DNA of 29,472 nucleotides from Priapulus caudatus. Taxonomy: Eukaryota; Priapulida; Priapulimorpha; Priapulimorphida; Priapulidae. Shown here one piece after another: positions 1 through 10,372 of this stretch. The position numbers were made by a program, and so were the translations under genes. A model generated the notes under the pieces. The model saw only the letters and a list, made by a program, of their open reading frames with translations. It was not told the DNA's origin and did not search any database. Position 1 is the first letter of the stretch. Each line of letters starts with the position of its first letter. The stretch covers positions 57,605-87,076 of the forward strand of contig NW_014577295.1 in the NCBI RefSeq assembly GCF_000485595.1, read 5' to 3'.

Positions 1-100
1 TGTGCGTGTGCGTGTGCGTGTGCGTGTGCGTGTGCGCGTGTGCATGCGTGCGTGTATGCGTGTGTGCGAGCGTGTGCGTGCGTGTGCGTGTGTATATATG
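1..100. repeat. TG/CG-rich alternating microsatellite
   Basis: Imperfect TGTGCG repeats, almost entirely alternating purine and pyrimidine, running in from the window edge. Such sequence can adopt Z-DNA. No gene is present. The true left limit lies outside the window. Confidence 0.95.
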
Positions 101-898
101 ACCGGTTTCCAGCCTTAAATCATCTTTCTCAACGAGATAATTCCGTGTTTGTGTAAACACGAACACGCAAATATTGAGATAACCGCTGCTCGGCTACCGG
201 TTGCATGCATCGCTTTTGCATCGGCCCACCACTGTCCCGCCACGTTAATTCCCCGACTATTATTGTACGGCGAGAGCAAGCAATACACGCGCAGACAATA
301 GCGCAATTACGGCTCAATTAACACAACAATTAACAAGCTCTCCTGCCCTCGCCGCGTCAGTATGAGCTCGCACTCCAGCGCTCGCGGGCGTGCACACGTA
401 ATCAATTGAGTGCGAGCGTCGGAGCTTTGTGCGTGCACACACGCACACGTGTCACTCGTTAGTATCACACGCGGCAGCCCCCGCCGAGCTGTCTGCGCGC
501 TCCTGCGTTTGACGTTTTCGTTAACCACAAAGCCTCTTAGAAACGACGCGGGGATATTATTGATCTGCAGGTGTTTGTCGCTCGATTCCTCGCCTCGGGA
601 AGAAGAACAGGAGAGCTTACGTGCATGCGGCCAGTACATGCTTCGTCCTCCTCCGCTATTACACACGATATACCTCTCATGTTGACACAGCAGTCACGCC
701 ATGTCTCGTCATCAGTCACTCCCCTCTTGTTGTCACCAAATATCCGCATTCGTTAGCAATACTGCTGTGTCACCAATGACGCCCGTGTCGTCGCTGGCGA
801 CCCATTTCATTGCCCTTCAACCAGGCCATTCAACGACCCATTGCATTGCCCCCGCTCACGAGGCGATCTTACTATTAGCCTCTATAACATATTCTTAA
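101..898. other. Mixed-composition non-coding stretch, no recognisable gene
   Basis: Moderately GC-rich DNA with many CpG dinucleotides, especially 340-640. Short frames of 60-119 codons are open on both strands at once, which is what CpG-rich random sequence gives. Their translations show no domain I recognise. A first exon or promoter cannot be excluded, but nothing positively supports one. Confidence 0.5.
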
Positions 899-1755
899 AA
901 AGAATAAAATAAACTTAAATACATAAATAGTTATAAATATATTCGATGAAAAATTCCCATTTAATGTCTTATTTTTAATAATTATAAGGGGCCTTGCCTT
1001 CCTGAATTTCCCTATACTGTAGTCCATGGCTCCGTGTTCACTCATAGTCAATTTTTATCAAAAGAAATGTAATTTCTTGAAACGGATATTCAAAGTAGGG
1101 ATATACACACACGATACAGTGCATAAACACACACGAGTAGTAGAAATATGAAAAAAAGCAATCCCAACCGCTCGCCAGTTTAAGAATTACATCTAAGGTG
1201 ACCACTTTATTAGTAAATATCTCAACAGTGTAACACTAGGCGGAGATCAATGTTGTTCGTGCATGTTGACCAATATTCGCCAAACTAAATATTATTGAAT
1301 TGGAATTGTGCATTTAAACCAGTCTTTTTTTTAAGTTGTGCATATATGGTTTGTTGTGTGAGTTACATTAGTGTATTGTATTTACATAGAGAAAGTTGAG
1401 ATAATTATAACAAACTAGAGAACACATACCATGAAAACGTTTATCATTAGAATGTCTATCAAAGCCATATACCCTGCGGGTTGAGCATCCCTATGGGCAG
1501 AAACCCAATAGAATTTAGAGAAAAAATTAAGATATTCCTAATAAATGTGAACGATAATGGGACAAAATTACCGATTCAGACCCCCTGTTTTTTTTTCTCT
1601 CAAAAAACTATATGACACAAATTATATTCACTCGTTGTTAGACAGTTAAGTCGCTAGAAGTGTGTTTGTTCAGGCTACAGCCTAGCGCACGCTACTCGTC
1701 TATATATTGTGCATTTATTGTAACGTATCTGTTTGATAATACAACCATAAATATT
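899..1755. other. AT-rich intergenic DNA, nothing recognised
   Basis: Low-GC sequence with frequent stops in all frames and short A or T runs. I see no repeat array, RNA gene or coding region here. Confidence 0.6.
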
Positions 1756-1756
1756 T

Positions 1757-1845
1757 TTCTATGGATACACTATTAGTCCAACTAGTATATTATTTCTATG
1801 GATACACTATCAGTCTAACTAATATATTATTTTTATGGATACGAC
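1757..1845. repeat. 37-bp tandem repeat, about 2.4 copies
   Basis: The motif ATGGATAC recurs at 1761, 1798 and 1835, exactly 37 bp apart. The intervening TATTAGTCCAACTAGTATA-like segment repeats with a few substitutions. This is a short local duplication in AT-rich DNA. Confidence 0.9.
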
Positions 1846-1939
1846 CGACAGGTCGCTGGCGTTCACAATCTCTAGTGCTGTCGCAGCTAGCGTACAGCGA
1901 GAGAAAATTCGTGACACACGTCTATGTACAAAACAGGTC

Positions 1940-2086
1940 GCATATTAGATCAAAATGACACAGAGAAACACAAGGGATTATTATCAACACGTGCGCATAT
2001 TAGTGCACAACTGGTAGAACATTAGATCAAAATAACACGAGAAACACACGGGATTATTTACAACACGTGCCCATATTAGGTTAAGC
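1940..2086. repeat. 87-bp imperfect duplication carrying CACGTG
   Basis: ATTAGATCAAAAT occurs at 1944 and 2031, followed in both copies by an A/C-rich stretch and then GGGATTAT and CAACACGTG. Each copy therefore has one CACGTG E-box (about 1989 and 2065); a third lies nearby at about 2110. The second copy is shorter. The E-boxes may simply be passengers of the duplication. Confidence 0.8.
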
Positions 2087-2310
2087 GACTATTAATCCCC
2101 CTAGCCGCCACGTGCAGCAATGTGTATATAATTAATTCTGTTATTGGCGAATATGCCCTCTAGATATCGGGGCGCGCTTTGAAGATATAACGCTCACATG
2201 TCCAAGATAGTATAGGTAAGATATTACTTGTACTATTGCAGTCACTACACAATTTATGTAATAGATTTTAAAATATTAAAATATACACAAATTATGTACA
2301 ATATATATGT

Positions 2311-2365
2311 ATATAATCAAGAGCGTATTAAGTATGTTACATACTTAATACGCTCTTGGTATAAT
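2311..2365. mobile_element. Micro-palindromic element A with 7-bp flanking repeats
   Basis: Positions 2318-2337 and 2339-2358 are a perfect 20-bp inverted repeat around a single T. The element ends CAAGAG...CTCTTG. It is flanked by ATATAAT (2311-2317) and GTATAAT (2359-2365), a 6/7 direct repeat that looks like a target-site duplication. It has no coding capacity. It shares ends and flank pattern with elements B-E in this window, so I read it as one of a foldback-element family. That is inference, as no named family was matched. Confidence 0.7.
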
Positions 2366-2852
2366 AAATACGCTAGCAGTCAACTGCTACTAAATCCAAT
2401 CGCAAAAATCTTCCTGAACAAGGACTACAATTTTAGAATATTATGTTCCGCAGGTTCTACAAACAGCAAATCTCTCAACAAAAGATATCGAAGAGCATGA
2501 CTTCCATGGGTTAATTCCCTTTGTTTCGAGACTTGCGCATTTAAATTGTGCAGCCACGTCTCTAAAAACGCAATCTAACGTTATGAGAAAGGCAACCTAC
2601 GTCTTGTCAATAATATAATATAAATAATAAGACAGAATAAATAATAAATAATATATAGTATAATATAGTCAATAATGAAGTTCATTCCGATTAAGAGTTT
2701 ACTTGAGTTTACTAAGCCTTCTCGTAATTAGTAATTACAACCCATTAAAAACTGCGTCAAACAGATTTTTTTCCAAATACAAACCCCGTTCTGTAGGATT
2801 TGATCCTACATAAAATATTTCATCCCCGAGTCGGACCAGGCGCGCTATAAAT
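2366..2852. other. AT-rich intergenic DNA with one short hairpin
   Basis: No gene is seen. A perfect 8-bp inverted repeat with a 3-nt loop (TGTAGGAT/ATCCTACA) lies at 2792-2810. Around 2610-2680 there are TAATA-rich low-complexity runs. Confidence 0.6.
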
Positions 2853-3054
2853 ATGAGCGTATAGGTTGGTCATCGTACTCAGAATTCAGAAATAATTGTT
2901 TTTACCGCGGTAGAAATAATTTATCCGTGGGTAAATTATGTGTAACAAGGCCTCTGATTGGGTAAAGGGGCTTTAATTTAACCGCGGTTAAATTAATTTT
3001 TTACCGCGGTAAACATAATTATTTCTAAGTACGATGGCCAACCATAAGCGTAGA
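2853..3054. mobile_element. 180-bp foldback element (MULE-like MITE candidate)
   Basis: The body, 2864-3043, begins GGTTGGTCATCGTACT and ends with its near inverse (AGTACGATGGCCAACC). Inverted similarity continues inward for about 75 bp per side, apart from a roughly 7-8-nt insertion on the left, so nearly the whole element can fold on itself. The flanks ATGAGCGTATA (2853-2863) and ATAAGCGTAGA (3044-3054) match at 9 of 11 positions, resembling an aged long target-site duplication. Long inverted repeats with 9-11-bp duplications are typical of Mutator-like elements. No transposase is encoded. Inside are four CCGCGG-centred palindromes (cores at 2905, 2925, 2982 and 3004). Confidence 0.7.
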
Positions 3055-3634
3055 GATACGAAACACTTAATCGGACCTGATTCAAGCTAGATTAAGTTGC
3101 ACATGCTCGGATCAGCGCGTTACATTGCACAGCGGCAATGGTATTTAGATAGCACAGGATAATTTAGCATTCTTGAAACGAACCGGGCCCGCCTAAATTT
3201 CGACAGCTAACTTGGTAGGGGACTAGAGCACATTTATTCGTGGAAAAAGTTCACACACTGTAAAAATTTCGTCCGGACTAGTTTAATAAAGGACAAAATT
3301 TTCCGTCTGTGCGGAGGAAGGTATCTATATTTTATCAATTGTTACTATCATATTTGAATCAGCTTAAGCTATTTTTACTCAATTGGACAAGTATCGTTGA
3401 ATTTATGGCCAAATCTTTGCCAATAGTGGCAAAGTGCGATATCTGCTCAACCACCAGGGGGTAATGTACGCCAGCAAGTGGAGCTGCTCAATTGGCAATG
3501 TTTAAAAGGATCTTCAGGAACGGAAATAACACTCGCGTGAAAGGTTTCATAATTCAATATAAAGTGCTGAAGATTCATGTGCTCATTCGCCTGTTTCGCG
3601 TGAATTATAATCGTCCAAAATGTAAATTACAAGG
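3055..3634. other. Intergenic DNA, no gene; small hairpin and a weak CTCF-like core
   Basis: TTTGCCA-atag-TGGCAAA at about 3416-3433 is a perfect 7-bp stem with a 4-nt loop. CCACCAGGGGG at 3451-3461 resembles the core of a CTCF site but lacks the right half. An open frame of 74 codons beginning at 3492 runs into palindromic element B and has no recognisable domain. Confidence 0.5.
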
Positions 3635-3688
3635 ATATAATCAAGAGTACATAATAAGAGATCTCCTATTATGTACTCTTGATATAAT
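3635..3688. mobile_element. Micro-palindromic element B with perfect 7-bp flanking repeats
   Basis: Element 3642-3681 (40 bp) consists of two 20-bp arms with no loop. The arms begin CAAGAGTACATAATA and are inverse of each other with one mismatch. It is flanked by ATATAAT at 3635-3641 and an identical ATATAAT at 3682-3688. The 20-bp right arm, read inward, is identical to the first 20 bp of element C, so B looks like the two termini of a C-type element joined directly. Confidence 0.75.
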
Positions 3689-3904
3689 TTTCCAAGCGCA
3701 AACAACTAACTATTAACGTTGTTTCCAGCGTTAGTTACAAGTTAGCATACGTTGTTATCGTTATATGTTTGGATTATGCGTATATACATGTTCGGGTAGC
3801 TCCTGACCGATTAGACAGCACGCTAAATCCGAAAACCAACATGCCAACAGAAAAAAACACAAGTATATGTTCCGGTCATGATTGAATTTAAATAATAGTT
3901 ACTG

Positions 3905-3920
3905 CCACTAGGTGGTGCTG
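3905..3920 (+). promoter_or_regulatory. CTCF-like binding motif
   Basis: CCACTAGGTGGTGCTG agrees with the conserved bilaterian CTCF core (CCASYAGRKGGCRSYR) except for T in place of the C after TGG. It lies 24 bp before palindromic element C. Binding is inferred from sequence only. Confidence 0.4.
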
Positions 3921-3936
3921 CATGATCGTATGTTGC

Positions 3937-4044
3937 AAAGAATCAAGAGTACATAATAGGAGATGCATTATACATAATTATACATAATAATACATATATT
4001 AGGAGATATGTAATACATCTTCTATTATGTACTCTTGGGAGTAT
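3937..4044. mobile_element. Micro-palindromic element C (94 bp)
   Basis: Element 3944-4037 has arms of about 32 bp with four mismatches around an AT-rich centre. It starts CAAGAGTACATAATAGGAGA and ends with the inverse. The flanks AAAGAAT and GGAGTAT agree at only 4 of 7 positions, so any target duplication has decayed. The centre has further partial inverted segments (around 3990-4020). It may be the longer parent type of element B. Confidence 0.6.
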
Positions 4045-4906
4045 CTACCTAAGGCTCTGGTGCGTTGGTTTTCGCTAGTGATGGTGAACAGTAAGTGGAC
4101 TAGCCGTCGGGGGCAGTACTGAGAAATCCCAAATTAAAATTATAGGAATATAATCACGAATGATTTGTCACAATACCACTATTTTATTAATGAAGTGATC
4201 GGTTAATCACAGCTCGTCAGTCGCGTTCGCGATATGTAATAATTTAATAATAACATAATAATATCATAACATATTAATATAATAATATAATATATAGGCC
4301 TATATATAATAATAATAATATGAATGTTGTCAGAGTATATAGCCGAGCGCGCTACCATAAAATGTACGGCGGGACGAACACTGAAACAACTACCACCCCA
4401 TGCGTGCATTCGTGAATATTGATTTTTAACTAACATATGTTCACTCCCCATTGGGCTTCCTCTGCCATGAGAGGCCGCGCGTGAGCCGATGATTTGAAAC
4501 CCATCTGTGATAATGAGGGATCGCTGAAGAAGGAAAAGAAGAAGAGTGGGAGGAAGAAGAAGACCGTGAAAATGATGATGATATACGAGAACAATAACAA
4601 GAGAAGTACTCATAAACTTGGTGTTGTACTCGCTAACTTGCTTTCACATCTAAGCACGCTGACCCAACTATCTTGGATCTTTAGTTGTTCGCGTGTTTAT
4701 GTAATTGGTTCAAATCCAAGATTGTTTGATGGCAATTGTTATACGATTTGATAATCGGATGGTTAGGATTAACGTATAAGTTATAATGATAACAACCGCA
4801 TTGTAAACTCTGTGAAGGTGATATGACTGGGTCAGCTGGTAGTTTTCCAATTCGTTTACTTGACGGCAGGTGGAGCTACGTGCTTATAGGTCTAGAAACT
4901 TATCCT

Positions 4907-4910
<4 letters not shown>
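4045..4910. other. AT-rich and low-complexity DNA, no gene
   Basis: 4225-4325 is a TAA/TAT-rich low-complexity run. 4515-4575 is purine-rich (GAAGAAG type). A 136-codon minus frame (4203-4613) and an 85-codon plus frame (4494-4751) overlap these biased stretches; their translations are compositionally skewed and match nothing I know. Confidence 0.5.

Positions 4911-4911
<1 letters not shown>

Positions 4912-4952
<41 letters not shown>
4912..4952. repeat. (CA)n microsatellite, about 20 units
   Basis: An uninterrupted CA dinucleotide run. Confidence 0.97.
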
Positions 4953-4956
<4 letters not shown>

Positions 4957-5919
4957 GTTTGTATATAGCTATGCTTAGTGTAATAGCTTCTAACAGCCAA
5001 ACAGATACGCATGCACTTGACACACATGATAATAAAGATGGGGATTATATCGATCGCGTACAGTATTTTTAAACTGCCTGGATATTCTTACCTCAATGAC
5101 GGCACTACACGAGCGATAGCCTACTCTCAAAACTATATCTAACAATAGTTTGACTTGTTGTGATATTTATTAATTATAGAAATTTCTCATATCTCATTTT
5201 CTCATTATCATAGTAATGCAATGAAATTACTTTAAATTTTGACTATTGAACGAAGTCGTGTGAACAGATGTAGATGTTTCGGTAAAACCAATGCTATGGT
5301 AGACAAAATTGCATAAGCTTCAGTGATAAATTTGCCTCAACGGGTAAATTACTGTATCAACCACTACAGGAAGCGAATACCGCCATCACAAGGATAAAAT
5401 ACGGTTCCTTTTTCAGAAAAAAAACAACGTTCGATTCTGCTTTCTGCAAAATCGCCCTACTGATTGTGATTTACGCTGGACGTGTGCGGGCGTAGTTTCG
5501 TACCGTACCGGAGCGGTACCGTTGTCTGTAGTAATTCGAATCACTGCCAATTAATCACATACCAGACTGTCCCGTTGTGATTACGACTGTATTTTTTGCT
5601 TTAGCATCTGTTCATCTTGGTTTTTCATATCTTGCACTTTCTGAGTTTCGTGCGTCTGACATTTAGCTGGGTCCGAATCAACCATATGTTTCGAACGGAT
5701 TCCTGTCAATATTTGTGCAATATTTGCCAATATTTGCTGTTCTGTCATTTACCCGGGGCGTGGTGCTGCAATCATGGTTCAGCCATAGTCTATGGTTTAG
5801 CTATGAGACAACTGGGATCGTAGCTACAGGCTACAGGTTATTCTGTCCGAAGAGCCTGCCCCTTCCAAAGCAAGGGTTCGCTCTACGGAATCATGGCTAG
5901 ACGATGAGATGGCATACAC
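4953..5919. other. Intergenic DNA, nothing recognised
   Basis: No coding region, RNA gene or tandem array is evident. Around 5705-5740 there are loose repeats of CAATATTTG(C/T), and 5770-5830 has several partly self-complementary CCATAG/CTATGG segments. Confidence 0.5.
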
Positions 5920-5935
5920 TAGCGACATCTGTTGG
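5920..5935 (-). promoter_or_regulatory. CTCF-like binding motif, minus orientation
   Basis: TAGCGACATCTGTTGG is the reverse-complement form of a CTCF site (TAGCGCCATCTGTTGG type) with one mismatch. No gene is adjacent. Confidence 0.35.
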
Positions 5936-7239
5936 CGGAAACTGTCATTATTGCGCTATTGGTAAACGCTACTCTATGCTATGAATTCTCGACAGTGCTC
6001 AGGACTAAAGAATTAGACAGAAGGGATACCTGCATCTACCACACCGACAATGCACTAGGTAGTTTACCGGGACCACACAAACTGCCTGAAAGGCAATATT
6101 GACAAAGTCACCGACTAAGTATTCCGTGAGCTGTATAGTATCATGCTAAGAGAAGTCGCGAGGGAAAAGTGTACCGACTCTTTCAATACCTAAAAAGAGG
6201 AACTCCCGATGACTCGGCAATGACTAACCTAAACCATGACTGTTGATCAGGGAAAGCTGGAGTTTAAAAAAAATAAAGAAGCTACGTGTACACACGCCCC
6301 AACATAGAGGATTGTTCACGCACATGCTAGCTATATTTCACGCGTGTATTATACGCGTTTATATAAACCGGTATTTTAGCTCGTTTCTGGGCATGTGCAA
6401 CGAATCATGATGTAATGTAGTGACAGAACTCTCGAATGCTCCCCATGCTCTCGAAGCGCGATTGTTTACGCCGTATTAAACGCCTTTTCTTCACGTGATG
6501 TTATAAAATAATAGCCTCCCCCGCACGCGCCTTGTCCGATCGTTAAACCATATTACCGTATGCAAGGTATTCAGAAGATACCACTGCTGACGCTGGTCAT
6601 GGTTAGAGCATGGTCTTCTATAGAACTATGGAACGCTATATTACTTCTATGGATTAGAGGCATGTTGGCCACATCACATAAAACCACTATCTGAGCTAGA
6701 AGCAATCGTACTCGATCGGGCAGGAAGGGATGCAGTGTTAAAGAGGTTCGTGAACTGTTATAGAGTTTCATTAACTGTGAGTTCAAGAACTCGTTACCGT
6801 TAAGGGGTTATGTACATGTAATCGTAGTTCTACAGAAATTAAACAATCCGCGTTTTCGAGTAACTCGAACTGAGGTTACCCACGCAGTAGCTGCTTATGT
6901 CCATTGATGTGTACCTCCTGCCTAACTATGGGTTAGCCATAGCTGAAGTAAATAACCCCAAATCTCAAATCTGAAATTATTTAATTATTTCAGTTTATTG
7001 ATTTCACTTTTTTTTCATATAGCTTCATATGTATTTAATTTTTATAGATTTAGTGACATTTAAAAAAACATTTTTAATCTAATCATACTGGATTATCAAT
7101 TGGTGTTAATGACGATGTTAGTTATAATAATTAATAATATAAAACTATATTAGTAATAATGCTTAGCAGAATTGATCTCATTGCTTCGTAAAAACTTTAG
7201 CATCATAAAACCGAGTTTATATCGGCAAGCTTCGGTGCA
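5936..7239. other. Intergenic DNA, nothing recognised
   Basis: Mostly AT-rich, with stops in all frames. Two ACGCGT hexamers lie 13 bp apart at about 6341-6359. 6960-7200 is very AT-rich. No gene, RNA or clear repeat was found. Confidence 0.5.
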
Positions 7240-8300
7240 CGCAAATTCCGACAGTTTTTATTTTCAGCATGCTCGAAGCGCGCGAGAGTCGTAATAGATT
7301 CTAACTCGCTTCAAGCGAAGAATGTGTCGAAATTAATTAGTTTTCATTGCGTCAAGAGCGACAAAACGCAACGATCGGCACATAACTGTCAACGTGGGTC
7401 CGCCAGCGTATTTGTGCCCACTGTACATTTCGTTTGTCATCTATGTGTGGGGAGCGGAGAGGGAGGGGAGGGGGGGATCCCGACACAGTTGGCCGACGCT
7501 GTCATTTTTCTTGTCTAATCATCGTCGGGTGAAACATCGCTATCTCGGCAGCGCGTCGGCGAAGCGAGCGAGCGGCGCATCTACTCGCGTGCGAAACAAA
7601 GCTGTGCTGCAATCACACAGCGCGCGGCGAGCGCGGGCGAGGAGGAATTCAATGCCGACAATGTCGGGAGACGTGCTGCAGCCGACCGCCTTGTACCTCA
7701 GCAGACGACTCACGCGTTGCTTCTCGCGCACCTGTGCGTGGCCGCGGGGCTGCTTTGGTCGTAAAATACCGTCGCGATTTCCCATTTGGTCCGAAAAATG
7801 ATGAGGCCACCGCTTTGGTGGCTCGACAGGGGAATCAATCTTCGCTGGGCGCGTCGCCGGCGGGCAGCCGGTCTTCACGCCGACCACCGCACAGTTCCCA
7901 GCATTGCCGCGCGGTCGCCGGGAGACGCGCATTCCTCGGGTGTAATGAACAGTGTAGGCTTTCCTGGCTCCGCGCTGTCTAGCGATATCACTAGACTTCT
8001 TGACGCCGCGTTGGTTCTATTTAGCAAAACCACCTGCCGCAAGTTTGGGCCGAGGAGAGGGGGGCCTCGCATACGGGTCTTTGTTTTTGCACCCGCGCCT
8101 CAGTCAGGCAGTCCCCGGCTCCACGATGTCTGTCGTTTTCGCAGACATGCTGTCGCCAGCGTGGCTGTCACCCCTGCCACAGCTCGTAATGACATGTACA
8201 GGCCTGACACACTGCAAGCTCGGCGGCTCTATCCAGTTTTACCCATGACAGTGTATTGTCCGATGCGGGACGGTAAACCGCTCGTGTTTTTGTAGTATTT
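7240..8300. other. CpG-rich region, possible CpG island or unrecognised exon
   Basis: Composition changes sharply to GC-rich with abundant CpG, against AT-rich DNA on both sides. Several frames are open at once, including plus 7394-7801 (135 codons), minus 7540-7932 (130) and plus 7786-8295 (169). Their translations are arginine-, alanine- and proline-rich with no domain I recognise, as expected for shadow frames in GC-rich DNA. A TATA-less promoter with a 5' exon is plausible, but strand and gene cannot be set. Confidence 0.4.
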
Positions 8301-8537
8301 TCGGCACATCGTCGGTTATGCTTTGATTCGATGTGATAGTTTAATTTGAGCGGGAGCGACATAAGCGAGGATAAGAGGCGGTATACGCACACGCATCATT
8401 TTACTGGAAGCGCGGATTTCCGCAGACGTTCTCTATCAATATACGTTCGGCACTCCTCCCACCACACACGCACACATACACACACAACACGATTTCTAAA
8501 GGCCCCGCCATCAAATAATCGCTAGAGAAAGTAAAAT
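8301..8537. other. Short spacer with a CA-rich patch
   Basis: 8460-8490 is an impure CA/CG tract. Nothing else was recognised. Confidence 0.5.
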
Positions 8538-8836
8538 GAACTTCGAAGATATATTTTCAACGAATGTGTTAATCATCCTGAATCCAACCATTCAGTGTAT
8601 ATGTATTACTTATAGCGTTGGCGGCATGTACATTGCGCAAGAAAGAACTCCGAAGGTATATTTTTTAACGAATATGTAATACTTCATCCTGAATCCGACC
8701 AGTGTATGTATTACCTTTAGCGTTTGGCGGCATGCGCATCGCGCAAGAAAGAACTCCGAAGGTATATTTTTTAACGAATGTGTAATAATTCTTCCTGAAT
8801 CCGACCAGGGTATGTATTAGCGTTGGCGACATGCGA
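8538..8836. repeat. 106-107-bp tandem repeat, about 2.8 copies
   Basis: Copies begin GAACT(T/C)CGAAG at 8538, 8645 and 8751. Each continues through TATATTTT(T)TAACGAAT, CCTGAATCC(G/A)ACCA, TGTATTA and GCGTTGGCGGCATG. The last copy stops after GCGTTGGCGACATG. Copies two and three are closer to each other than to copy one. Confidence 0.93.
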
Positions 8837-9604
8837 CACAAAATGGCCGGCAGCCGTTGGCCGTATAGTGTAGCACAGCGCATCTGGTTCGGCAACATAA
8901 TCATACACAGGGAGATGTAACCCCTACTTACACAAAGCGTGCTGCGAGTAATGTGTGCAAAAAAGCCTCAATGGCCGCGTATCGAGTGACCCGAAATTAA
9001 GCACAACTTTTAGCCTTTTTGACAGTTGTAACACGCTTAGGGCTCCCGGCCGGACGGCAACCACAAAGCCCCTATCAACACACGGCGGAGCAACCCTTTC
9101 TGTCTAACCCTTTACTCACGCGTAACACTATACGTGGCGAGCATTTCACCGCTAGGGCAGGTGGCTGGCTGCGACTGACAGGACGCTAAGGTGAACGCCG
9201 AATTACTGTCGAAAGTTCGTGAGTAAAGACGCGATAACATTATGATCATTTGCACTTAACAGATTAGCGCGGGTTTTCCCGAGAAAAATTTTTCAGGGCA
9301 AGCGTACAATTTAGCAATGCAATTTTAATGCGTGGTATTATATTACACCGTTCAATTAACGTCGACTCTAAAAGTCTCCTATTTAGATTTAATGCGTTTA
9401 ACTCAAGTTAAAGTTTGTAAGGTACTGTGCAGAAGCCCGAAGGAATAAGCCCTATTTTTTGTGAAATAATAAACGTTGTTATTTTGTATTATAATGTTTC
9501 TTTTCCCCCAAATGTGTCGAAACAGCATCACTTAGATTGACCACCAAATTTATGTTTCGTGCGCGTTAGAGCAGTAAATAATAATAAAATATCCAATATA
9601 ACGA
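8837..9604. other. Intergenic DNA, nothing recognised
   Basis: GC-moderate to about 9230, then AT-rich. An 11-bp inverted pair, CTTTACTCACG (about 9110) and CGTGAGTAAAG (about 9218), is probably chance. No gene was found. Confidence 0.5.
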
Positions 9605-10049
9605 GAGTTAACGTACAATAGAGTTATAAGGCAATAACGTTAGACTTAATGTGTAATAGCGTTATAAGGTAACAGCGGGACAAAAGGTTATAGGGCAATA
9701 ACGTCATAATGTTATAAGGCAATAACGTCATAATGTTATAAGGCAATAACGTCATAATGTTATAAGGCAATAGTGTTATAAGATAATAACATTAGACTTA
9801 AAGTGTAACAGAGTTATAAGTTAAATAGGTAATAACGTTATAATATTTTAAACACGACTTAGATATGCGGCTATCGAATGTCTACAGAACTTGTGCATAG
9901 ACTGGTAATAACGTAACGTAACCGTTATAACGCATAAAGTACGTTAAAGTGTAACAGAGTTATAAGTTAAATAGGTAATAAAGTTATAATATTAATGTTT
10001 ATAGACGACATAGATGTACGGTTATCGAATGTCTATAGTACGTGTGTAT
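9605..10049. repeat. Nested tandem repeats: 24-bp unit inside a 146-bp duplication
   Basis: The unit GTTATAAGGCAATAACGTCA+TAAT (24 bp) is perfect or near perfect at 9687, 9711, 9735 and 9759, with degenerate relatives on both sides. A larger segment starting GTGTAACAGAGTTATAAG at 9803 recurs at 9949, 146 bp later. Both copies end near TATCGAATGTCTA and CGACTG or AGACTG. This is non-coding. Confidence 0.88.
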
Positions 10050-10194
10050 CGACTGTTTGTTATATTCTCGTATAGTTAGCATTTTATCGCGTCAACATGA
10101 ATATTGTGTCTAGACAAATAATACTTAAATGAAGTTTCACACATGCAGTAGTCGGAGTATTATGATATTATGCTTGTATATATATTGTGATCAT

Positions 10195-10372
10195 ACAGAC
10201 AAACACGCACACGCACGCTCACGCATAAGGCACACGCACCCACGTGCACATGCACTCACACGCGCATATACATATATACATACGCACATGCACACGGGCA
10301 CATACGCACGCACGCACGCACGGGCACGCGCACATGCACACGGGCACGCACACACGCGCACACAGCCACGCA
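10195..10372. repeat. CA/CG-rich alternating purine-pyrimidine tract
   Basis: Degenerate ACGCAC, GCACAC and CATACG repeats. The histidine/alanine/threonine-rich frame across it is a product of the repeat, not a gene. It may form Z-DNA. Confidence 0.93.

Noticed and set aside
4707-4717. GGTTCAAATCC, an exact B-box of a tRNA-type promoter
   Set aside because: No A-box at the right distance and no acceptor or anticodon stem can be drawn, so there is no tRNA or tRNA-derived SINE here.
8991-9003. CCGAAATTAAGCA resembling the 5S rRNA segment CCGAAGTTAAGCA
   Set aside because: The match covers only 13 bases with one mismatch, and neither flank resembles 5S rRNA.
9605-9860. CRISPR-like regular repeats
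   Set aside because: Units are contiguous with no spacers and lie in an animal-type genome; this is a simple tandem array.
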